Shown: piece after piece, positions 1 to 5,243 of the stretch
Layout: the number at the start of each line of letters is the position of its first letter
Numbering within the stretch: position 1 is the first letter of the stretch
Assembly: GCA_023427575.1 (NCBI GenBank)
Contig: JAEZAY010000371.1
Coordinates: 1-5,243 of the forward strand
Origin: Bacteroidota bacterium
Lineage (GTDB): Bacteria; Bacteroidota; Bacteroidia; Chitinophagales; Chitinophagaceae
Length of the DNA stretch: 5,243 nt
Direction: 5' to 3'
Made by a program: the position numbers and the translations under genes
Notes under the pieces: generated by a model
The model's input: only the letters and a program-made list of their open reading frames with translations
Told to the model about the DNA's origin: nothing
Databases searched by the model: none

Positions 1-640
1 CGTCGTATCGGGTATCCGCGCAATAGGCATACGATTTTGGTTTTTGACCCGGATCCGTTACCAACTCATTCAGGATAAGGTTTCCCGAATCGGAGCGGTA
101 GTTTTCGCCAGCCTTTAATCGATCGAAAAAACTGGCAGGCACGCCATGTTCTCTTGCTTTTACAGGATTTACCTTCCTTGGGGCCTTTATCTCTTCAAAC
201 AAAAATCCCCAGCAGGCGATCCGGTGCTTGGTTTCAAAACAGGTGACCCGAAGGCGGTCGGTTCTTACCAGCTCACCACTTTCTTCCAGGGGGTGAAAAT
301 AAAGCGTATATGGTAGTACGGTATTGGCCGCCTTCAATTGCAGATCAAGAATTTCTTTTAATTCCGGCGGTGCAAACAGGTGAAGATCGTGGGCCCGGTT
401 TAATAAGCCCATGCTATTAATAAGACCAGGGAGCCCAAAATAGTGGTCTCCATGCAAATGTGAAATAAATATATAGTTGATCCGCCCCCAGCGAATTTTG
501 AATTTGGCCAGTTGGATTTGAGTTCCTTCACCGCAATCAACCAGGAACAACTGATCATCGAGCGTTACAACCTGCGAAGTCGGGTGCCTGTCAAATGCCG
601 GCAAGGCTGAATTATTTCCAAGGACTGTAACACCCAACAT
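1..640 (-). CDS. rnz: Ribonuclease Z, N-terminal two thirds (cut by window edge)
   Basis: This gene encodes tRNase Z, a cytoplasmic zinc-dependent endonuclease of the metallo-beta-lactamase superfamily that removes the 3' trailer of tRNA precursors. I translated 213 residues from the ATG at 640; the frame stays open to the left edge, so the last third is outside the window and this is not a biological truncation (family length is about 300-310). The metal-binding motif HLHGDH sits at residues 61-66, giving zinc ligands H61, H63, D65 and H66. H139 (in TKHR) and D209 (in YCADT) match the next two ligands; the last histidine lies off the edge. Residues 149-180, with GVP at 166-168, fit the flexible tRNA-binding arm. 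The start gives a normal N-terminus, MLGVTVLGNNSALPA, with Ala/Leu-Pro before the first strand as in the family. The fructosamine kinase gene ends 90 bp upstream on the same strand, so the two may be co-transcribed. Identification is firm. Confidence 0.95.
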   Translation of the reverse strand, partial: MLGVTVLGNNSALPAFDRHPTSQVVTLDDQLFLVDCGEGTQIQLAKFKIRWGRINYIFISHLHGDHYFGLPGLINSMGLLNRAHDLHLFAPPELKEILDLQLKAANTVLPYTLYFHPLEESGELVRTDRLRVTCFETKHRIACWGFLFEEIKAPRKVNPVKAREHGVPASFFDRLKAGENYRSDSGNLILNELVTDPGQKPKSYAYCADTRYD

Positions 641-730
641 TTGATAAAGGATTGTTTCTTTTCTAAGACCTGCATGCACCCGCTTGCGCTGCAAACATTG
701 TAATTTACTTCAGTTAATTTTCCGGGCCAA

Positions 731-1588
731 TTAAAATCGACTGATAGTGGAGGTAATTGCCTTGAGGTATGAACTACCAAATAAGTTCAGGTGAACCAGT
801 AAAGGGTACAAATTGCAGAGTTCCCAGATTTCCCTGTAATTAGCCGGAAACTGAAAATAATATCGGTACGAATCGTAAAAAGCCGGATCAAATCCGCCGA
901 ATAAAGTAGTCATCGCCAGGTCCATATGCCTTGATCCAAAATAGAGAGCCGGATCTATCAGAACCGGTGAATCGAATTCGTCGCACAAAAAATTACCCGA
1001 CCATAAATCGCCATGAAGAAGTGAAATTTTGTCGTCGGGAAATATTTCAGGCAGTGCCTTATACAATTTTTCAAACTGTAAAAGATGCGGGGCCTGCAGA
1101 AACCCCGAACGGGCTGCAAGATCTACCTGCGGCCGGATTCTTTCTTCCAGAAAAAAAGAAGTCCAGCTTTCCGATTTGCGATTGGACTGCGGTAAAGAAC
1201 CCATATAATTATCTTCCTCAAGACCGCATTCCATCGAATGCACACTGTGCAGCATAGCCAGTTTTTCACCAAACAGTTTCCAGAAATTTTCCGTTCGGAT
1301 ACCCGGAGAAATAAACTCCAGCACAAGGATCTGGGTATCGCCTTTTCCCCCGGAATAGATCAGTTCGGGAATTCGAAAAACTTTTGTTTCCCGCAGAATC
1401 TGTAGTCCTGAAACCTCGCCTGCGAAAAGGGATGGAAACTGCGATAGTGAATTTGTTTTACAGAAAAACTTTTTATTTTCTGTCTGAATGAGATAAGACT
1501 GATTAATAGAACCTCCTGAAGCAGTTTCAAGAGTTATCTTATGATCCGGAATCTTCAGGATTGATGCCAGATGGTTTTTCAGATTCAA
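731..1588 (-). CDS. Fructosamine-3-kinase family protein (TTG start)
   Basis: This is a cytoplasmic kinase of the fructosamine/ketosamine-3-kinase family (aminoglycoside-phosphotransferase-like fold). Characterised members phosphorylate the sugar of glycated lysines or amines, which destabilises the adduct and removes it. The protein has 285 residues, near the usual 285-300. Visible motifs are the nucleotide loop GGSINQSY (25-32), ATP-contacting K44 in FFCKTN, E58, the hinge EFI (91-93), DNYMGSLPQ (126-134), the catalytic loop HGDLWSGN (192-199, with D194 and N199), the metal-binding D212 in IDPA, and RHMDLAMTTLFGGF (220-233). All catalytic residues are present. The first codon is TTG: no ATG occurs between the upstream in-frame stop at 1598-1600 and the motifs, and the next internal Met is residue 112. 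From this TTG the spacing to GGSIN is normal. Isoaspartyl peptidase ends 81 bp upstream; rnz starts 90 bp downstream. The true substrate (protein lysine, free fructosyl amino acid or another ketosamine) cannot be read from the sequence. Confidence 0.92.
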   Translation of the reverse strand: MNLKNHLASILKIPDHKITLETASGGSINQSYLIQTENKKFFCKTNSLSQFPSLFAGEVSGLQILRETKVFRIPELIYSGGKGDTQILVLEFISPGIRTENFWKLFGEKLAMLHSVHSMECGLEEDNYMGSLPQSNRKSESWTSFFLEERIRPQVDLAARSGFLQAPHLLQFEKLYKALPEIFPDDKISLLHGDLWSGNFLCDEFDSPVLIDPALYFGSRHMDLAMTTLFGGFDPAFYDSYRYYFQFPANYREIWELCNLYPLLVHLNLFGSSYLKAITSTISRF

Positions 1589-1669
1589 TGATAAAATTTA
1601 AATAAGGATTCAAATTTCTGAATGAAAAGGGCACCGATCCGGGGTCAGAATTCTGAAGAGCTTAATATT

Positions 1670-2617
1670 CTAACGGTATATGGCCAGCGAACTTGTTCCG
1701 TCGCTGCTTTTCATACCCCGGTACATGCCAGCGCTGTTAAACACCATCGCAGGGTTTCCATAGGCATCCACGGCAATCAATCCGCCTTCGCCACCCAGTG
1801 AAACCAGTTTTTTCAAAACCACTTCTTCGCAGGCCTGCTGAAGATTCATGCCGCGGTATTCCATTAAACAGCTTACATCGTGGGCAGCTACCGCGCGAAT
1901 GAAGATCTCACCATGACCCGTACACGAAATACCACAGGTATGGTTGTTCGCATAGGTTCCGGCTCCTATCAAAGGACTATCTCCAATTCTTCCGTATTTT
2001 TTATTCGTCATTCCGCCGGTACTGGTTGCAGCGGCAATATTGCCATCGCGGTCGCAGGCTACCGCCCCTACCGTACCAAATTTGCGATCGCGCATCAGTT
2101 CCTCCAGCCTTGAATGTGTATGATCAAGAGAATAGTTATCGGAATCGCGGATGGCTTTCCACTGATCGTATCGGAACTGTGAAAAAAAGTATTCATCCGG
2201 TTCCAGTTTGATCCCCTGCTTTATGGCAAAATCATTGGCCCCTTTTCCACTCAGAAAAACATGATTGCTGTTCCGCATCACTTCCGTAGCCAGCTCAATT
2301 GGATTTCTTACATTTCTGACTCCCGTTACCGAACCCGCTTCCAGTGTTTTTCCATCCATGATAGCCGCATCCATTTCCTGCAGGCCTTTTTTGGTAAATA
2401 CGGATCCACGGCCTGCATTAAACAGAATATTATCTTCCAGTATCACCAGCGCAGCCTTCACGGCATTTATGGCGGAACCGTTTTCCTCCAGCACCGCATA
2501 GCCCGCCGAGAGGGCTTGTTCAAGTCCTTCAAAATAAGCAGCCTCCAGTTCCGGAGTCATATCTTCCTTTAGAATGGTACCCGCACCTCCATGAATTACA
2601 ATTGTGTGCCGTTTCAT
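1670..2617 (-). CDS. iaaA: Isoaspartyl peptidase / plant-type L-asparaginase
   Basis: This is an N-terminal-nucleophile hydrolase (Ntn, family T2) that cleaves beta-aspartyl (isoaspartyl) dipeptides and, more weakly, L-asparagine. It matures by self-cleavage before a threonine into alpha and beta subunits. The 315-residue length matches E. coli IaaA (about 321). IHGGAGTI is at 8-15 and NAGRGSVF at 67-74. The cleavage site is G181/T182 in KFGTVGAVA, predicting an alpha chain of 1-181 and a beta chain of 182-315. T200 (in STGG), R210, D213, T233 and G236 (in TGHGE) fall at the positions expected for the substrate-binding residues, so the enzyme looks intact. There is no signal peptide, implying a cytoplasmic role in clearing dipeptides left by degradation of aged proteins. 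The ATG overlaps the stop of the upstream kinase as ATGA, indicating translational coupling. The gene ends in TAG at 1670-1672. Confidence 0.95.
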   Translation of the reverse strand: MKRHTIVIHGGAGTILKEDMTPELEAAYFEGLEQALSAGYAVLEENGSAINAVKAALVILEDNILFNAGRGSVFTKKGLQEMDAAIMDGKTLEAGSVTGVRNVRNPIELATEVMRNSNHVFLSGKGANDFAIKQGIKLEPDEYFFSQFRYDQWKAIRDSDNYSLDHTHSRLEELMRDRKFGTVGAVACDRDGNIAAATSTGGMTNKKYGRIGDSPLIGAGTYANNHTCGISCTGHGEIFIRAVAAHDVSCLMEYRGMNLQQACEEVVLKKLVSLGGEGGLIAVDAYGNPAMVFNSAGMYRGMKSSDGTSSLAIYR

Positions 2618-3612
2618 AACCTCACCAGTGCTTTACATTCATTCAGTAATTGTTGCTTATTAATGGCTACGGTACCAACCTGCTCGCATACCACTCCGCC
2701 GGCGATATTTGCCACTTCCGCCATCAGCTTCACATCGCCCGTGGCTGCATAAATTAGTGAAGCTACCGCTATCACTGTATCGCCGGCGCCGGAAACATCG
2801 GCGATATTCCGCAGATGCGAAGGGATGATTTCAGAACCAGTCTCGTTTTTATAATAAACTCCTTTCTCCGACAATGTAATAAAGGAAATCCGGTGTTTAA
2901 GTTTTTTGCTGAGCTCGCTATGAATATGATCCAGGATTTCCGGGTTCAGTTCATCCACAAGAAGGTTCAAACCATCCTGTACTTCTTTCAGGTTTGGTTT
3001 AAAAATATCTATCGACTGATAAGCAAAGAAGTTTTTTCGTTTGGGATCTACAGCGGTCAGGATTTTTTTCTCCCTGCACAAAGCGATCGTTTCCCGAATG
3101 ATCTTTTCCGTTAGTACGCCCTTGTTGTAATCTTCGAAAATGACGATTTTCGGATTTTCTCCGGCGATGTATTCTTCCACCTGCTTCATAAACCGGCTTT
3201 CATCTGCAACCGAAAGATCCCTGGTGTCTTCAGCATCCAAACGCATCATTTGCTGATTCCGGCTGATGATCCGCGTTTTGCTGGTGGTTATGCGCTGATC
3301 CGACTGGAGCAGGTAATCCGTTTTAATCCGGTTGGTGCCAAAAAGATCATTCAGCGTTTTACCCTCATCATCCTTTCCTATCACCGACAATATGGTTACT
3401 TCAGCATCCAGGCAGCTTAGGTTCAATGCTACATTTCCTGCACCTCCGATCCGGTATTCTTTTTTATCCAGCGCCACCACGGGAACGGGGGCCTCCGGCG
3501 AAATGCGATCTACATGGCCCCACCAATACGTATCAAGCATTACATCCCCGATAACGCCAACTTTAAGCCCGCTGAAATCCTGAAATAACCGATCAAAATC
3601 TACCTTCGCCAT
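2614..3612 (-). CDS. rfaE1: D-glycero-beta-D-manno-heptose-7-phosphate kinase (PfkB family)
   Basis: This cytoplasmic PfkB/ribokinase-fold sugar kinase matches the kinase half of HldE, which phosphorylates heptose-7-phosphate at C1 on the way to ADP-heptose for lipopolysaccharide or other glycans. From the ATG at 3612 it has 332 residues. Features are IGDVMLDTYWWG (21-32), the heptose-kinase hallmark RISPEAPVPVV (36-46), PfkB signature 1 around GGAGNVALNL (56-65), DYNKGVLT (161-168), VDPKR (188-192), FKPN (204-207), and signature 2, DVSGAGDT (272-279), with catalytic base D278. It stops where the C-terminal adenylyltransferase domain of proteobacterial HldE would begin, so that step must be encoded elsewhere. 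I prefer 3612 over the upstream ATG at 3657 because the extra 15 residues look unrelated to the family and would lengthen the overlap with the permease gene from 20 to 65 bp. Its TGA overlaps the next start as ATGA. Other PfkB substrates are possible but less likely given the ISPEAPVPVV motif. Confidence 0.88.
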   Translation of the reverse strand: MAKVDFDRLFQDFSGLKVGVIGDVMLDTYWWGHVDRISPEAPVPVVALDKKEYRIGGAGNVALNLSCLDAEVTILSVIGKDDEGKTLNDLFGTNRIKTDYLLQSDQRITTSKTRIISRNQQMMRLDAEDTRDLSVADESRFMKQVEEYIAGENPKIVIFEDYNKGVLTEKIIRETIALCREKKILTAVDPKRKNFFAYQSIDIFKPNLKEVQDGLNLLVDELNPEILDHIHSELSKKLKHRISFITLSEKGVYYKNETGSEIIPSHLRNIADVSGAGDTVIAVASLIYAATGDVKLMAEVANIAGGVVCEQVGTVAINKQQLLNECKALVRL

Positions 3613-5029
3613 TCGTTTTCTTGTTTGAAACTGCGATAAAATACAAAGGTATTCCAATTAATACGATCCCTAATCCCCAAAGCGTATATACCGGTTTAAA
3701 GAAGATCAGGAATCCGCAAAAGGTCATTCCCAAAACAATATAAATAATTGGAAGTACCGGATAACCGAAAGCTTTATAGGGTCTTTCCAGCCCGGGCCTT
3801 TTCCTGCGCAGGATGAAGATGCCTGCAATTGTCAGCGCATAGAAGATCACCACCACAAAGGAGATCATATCCAGCAGATTCCCGTATCCGCCGCTTAAAC
3901 AAAGCAGCGAGGCCACCACAGCCTGTGCCCAAAGTGCCCAGGCCGGTACGGAGTTCTTATTTAGTTTACCAGCCTTTTTAAAAAACAGGCCGTCCTGAGC
4001 CATGGTATAATACACCCGGGCTCCGGAAAGGATCAACCCATTATTGCAGCCAAAAGTTGAAATCATTATGAGGATGGCAATCACAAATTTTCCGGCTTCA
4101 CCAAAAATCTGATTGGCCGCCGATACGGCAAGCCTGTCGTCTTGCGGAAAGGCGATGCCTTCCAGCGGAAGCACATTAATATACATCAGATTGGTGGTTA
4201 CATATAACAGGGTTACGATCAGTGTGCCCAGAAAAAGACTAAGGCCGATATTTCGTTTTGGATTTTTAATTTCTCCTGCAATGAATGTAACATTGTTCCA
4301 GGCATCACTGCTGAATACCGATCCGGTCATTGCTGCAGCAATTGCACCAAGCAGAACCACCCCGCTGATCTCTTTCCAACCGCCACCGGTAGCCGCAGCG
4401 CCGCTGTGTTGCATGGCATTAAAACCGGTTTCCCAATTGGCAGCCCAGTAACTGTTATCAACCAGAATAAATCCAAACAGTATAAGCCCGAACAAAGCAA
4501 TCAGCTTGGAAACCGTAAAGGTTGTCTGAATCGCCTTTCCCTCTTTTATGCCTCGGGTATTGATATACGTTAGAAGGATGATTGACAGTATCGCCGCCAC
4601 CTGTGCGGCGGAAATATCTATAAAACCAAGATCGAATAACTTATTGTTTTCACTCAGCCAGGGAAAAAGGTAAGCCGAAAAACGCGCAAAGGCCACTCCC
4701 ACAGCGGCGATGGTAGCGGTTTGAATAACGGCAAAAAAACTCCATCCATACAAGAAGCCCATCAGCGGATTATACGCTTCTTTTAAATAAACATACTGAC
4801 CTCCGGCCTTTGGATACATGCCGCTGAGCTCACCGTAACTCACTGCCGCCGTGATTGTCATAAATCCGGTGATCAGCCATACGGCAATCAGCCAGCCCGC
4901 GCTTCCAACATTTCGGGTAATATCAGCACTTACAATAAAGATTCCGGAACCGATCATTGAACCTGCCACAATCATCGTGGCATCCAGTAATCCAAGGGTA
5001 GGTTTAAACGTTTTTTGTTGCTCAGCCAT
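3593..5029 (-). CDS. APC-family amino acid permease
   Basis: This is an inner-membrane secondary transporter of the amino acid-polyamine-organocation superfamily, closest in style to the LAT/SteT-like exchangers and permeases. The protein has 478 residues with about 12 hydrophobic segments, roughly at 14-36, 44-64, 90-118, 140-157, 170-190, 222-244, 260-284, 314-340, 362-379, 385-407, 424-444 and 448-467. TM1 carries the unwound substrate-binding motif GSMIGSGIF (23-31). The loop after TM2 has SYGELSGMYPKAGGQYVYL (64-82), and TM6 has FSSDAWNNVTFIAGEIKNPKRN (239-260), both typical of the family. There is no signal peptide, as expected. It is the first gene of the tight group: its end overlaps the kinase start by 20 bp in another frame. 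Substrate specificity cannot be deduced; adjacency to isoaspartyl peptidase/asparaginase weakly suggests an amino acid or a small amino acid conjugate. The ATG at 5029 is the natural start, giving a short polar N-terminus before TM1. Confidence 0.93.
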   Translation of the reverse strand: MAEQQKTFKPTLGLLDATMIVAGSMIGSGIFIVSADITRNVGSAGWLIAVWLITGFMTITAAVSYGELSGMYPKAGGQYVYLKEAYNPLMGFLYGWSFFAVIQTATIAAVGVAFARFSAYLFPWLSENNKLFDLGFIDISAAQVAAILSIILLTYINTRGIKEGKAIQTTFTVSKLIALFGLILFGFILVDNSYWAANWETGFNAMQHSGAAATGGGWKEISGVVLLGAIAAAMTGSVFSSDAWNNVTFIAGEIKNPKRNIGLSLFLGTLIVTLLYVTTNLMYINVLPLEGIAFPQDDRLAVSAANQIFGEAGKFVIAILIMISTFGCNNGLILSGARVYYTMAQDGLFFKKAGKLNKNSVPAWALWAQAVVASLLCLSGGYGNLLDMISFVVVIFYALTIAGIFILRRKRPGLERPYKAFGYPVLPIIYIVLGMTFCGFLIFFKPVYTLWGLGIVLIGIPLYFIAVSNKKTNGEGRF

Positions 5030-5136
5030 GAAATTTTAAATATGGTCTGAAGATAAGTAAATGAGTGGAAATTTTTAAAACGGCTGGCTTACATTCATCG
5101 AAATCAATCCTTGTTCCGGCTATTACAGGCACAAAA
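5030..5136 (-). promoter_or_regulatory. Leader region that probably holds the operon promoter
   Basis: This stretch lies between the terminator hairpin and the permease ATG. Because transcription from the right should stop at the hairpin, a promoter for the permease-kinase-peptidase group is expected here. That is inference from position: I do not see a convincing Bacteroidota-type pair (TTTG, then TAnnTTTG at proper spacing). The region contains two near-identical AT-rich tracts, GAAATTTTAAA at 5030-5040 and GAAATTTTTAAAA at 5068-5080. There is no strong Shine-Dalgarno in front of the ATG, only an A/T-rich tract, which is normal for this phylum. Confidence 0.35.
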
Positions 5137-5161
5137 AAAGTGAAAGCATAACTTTCACTTT
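5133..5161 (-). terminator. Rho-independent terminator for a minus-strand gene beyond the right edge
   Basis: Bases 5137-5146 (AAAGTGAAAG) and 5152-5161 (CTTTCACTTT) form a perfect 10-bp stem around a 5-nt loop (CATAA). Read on the minus strand, the descending arm runs into seven consecutive T's (5139-5133, three of them in the stem). On the plus strand the hairpin is followed only by TAATAATAG, so it is oriented to stop minus-strand transcription coming from the right. The stem has just three G-C pairs, so efficiency may be moderate. Confidence 0.6.
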
Positions 5162-5217
5162 AATAATAGTATCATGAACCGCCTTATGCTCTCCCATGGC
5201 GAGCATGCTGAATAAAA

Positions 5218-5243
5218 CTATTTTTTCTTTTCCTTTTCTTTGG
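5218..5243 (-). CDS. Possible C-terminal tail of an upstream minus-strand gene
   Basis: Seven complete codons read KEKEKKK and end in TAG at 5218-5220; Lys/Glu-rich tails of this type are common at the ends of Bacteroidota proteins. The downstream terminator hairpin, about 56 bp away, supports a minus-strand gene ending near here. The fragment is too short to identify. A competing frame reads PKKRKRKNSFIQHARHGRA and ends in TAA at 5184-5186, closer to the hairpin; the purine-rich strand makes every frame look charged. Without the sequence to the right neither can be chosen firmly. Confidence 0.25.

Noticed and set aside
692..699. AATGTTTG on the minus strand upstream of rnz, 7 of 8 matches to the Bacteroidota TAnnTTTG box.
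   Set aside because: No TTTG or TTG element occurs at the right distance upstream, so it cannot be called as a promoter; read-through from the fructosamine kinase gene is as likely.
713..733. Inverted repeat TTAATT/AATTAA around the stop codon of the fructosamine kinase.
   Set aside because: It is a 6-bp stem of only A-T pairs with a 9-nt loop and no T-run after it, too weak for a terminator.
565..780. Minus-strand 71-codon open frame spanning the fructosamine kinase end, the gap and the rnz start.
   Set aside because: It overlaps both real genes in another frame and has no recognisable protein character.
1612..1619. GAAATTTG on the minus strand upstream of the fructosamine kinase, a possible -7 box.
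   Set aside because: It lacks a partner -33 element, and A/T-rich gaps give such matches by chance.
3613..3657. Upstream ATG at 3657 that would extend the heptose kinase by 15 residues.
   Set aside because: The extension (MEYLCILSQFQTRKR) does not resemble the family N-terminus and would overlap the permease gene by 65 bp; the ATG at 3612 fits better.
5181..5210. On the minus strand GCTC-GCCATGGGA-GAGC resembles a tRNA D-arm, with a nearby GGTTCATGA that recalls a T-loop.
   Set aside because: No acceptor stem, anticodon stem or properly spaced T-arm can be formed around it; it is just a 6-bp hairpin (5186-5191 with 5201-5206) enclosing a CCATGG palindrome.
5196..5243. Plus-strand open frame from the ATG at 5196 to the right edge (MASMLNKTIFSFPFLW).
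   Set aside because: The hydrophobic look comes from the T-rich strand opposite a Lys/Glu-rich tail, and the terminator orientation favours a minus-strand gene here.

Overview
The window looks like ordinary chromosomal DNA from a member of the Bacteroidota, probably near the Chitinophagia/Sphingobacteriia. This rests on protein style (a stand-alone heptose-phosphate kinase without an adenylyltransferase domain, a short-form RNase Z, a Bacteroidota-like fructosamine kinase), the absence of clear Shine-Dalgarno sequences, and moderate GC by eye. No ribosomal or other marker gene allows a firmer placement.

All five recognisable genes lie on the minus strand and are read from right to left. A hairpin followed by a T-run (5133-5161) ends whatever minus-strand gene lies beyond the right edge; a short Lys/Glu-rich reading frame at 5218-5243 may be that gene's tail. 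After about 100 bp of leader come an APC-family amino acid permease (3593-5029), a PfkB-type D-glycero-D-manno-heptose-7-phosphate kinase (2614-3612) and a plant-type isoaspartyl peptidase/L-asparaginase (1670-2617). These three overlap by 20 bp and 4 bp and form a tight operon. After an 81-bp gap comes a fructosamine-3-kinase family protein (731-1588) that seems to start at TTG. After a further 90-bp gap comes ribonuclease Z (rnz), whose C-terminal third is cut off by the left edge.

Functionally the set mixes envelope sugar metabolism (heptose kinase), amino acid uptake, handling of aged or glycated protein (isoaspartyl peptidase, fructosamine kinase) and tRNA 3'-end processing (RNase Z). 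The co-location of a permease, a PfkB kinase, an asparaginase and a fructosamine kinase resembles the gene-type list of known fructosyl-amino-acid loci, but the PfkB protein carries heptose-kinase signatures, so this stays a hypothesis. No mobile element, CRISPR array, tRNA, rRNA or defence system was seen, and nothing clearly amounts to an undescribed system.
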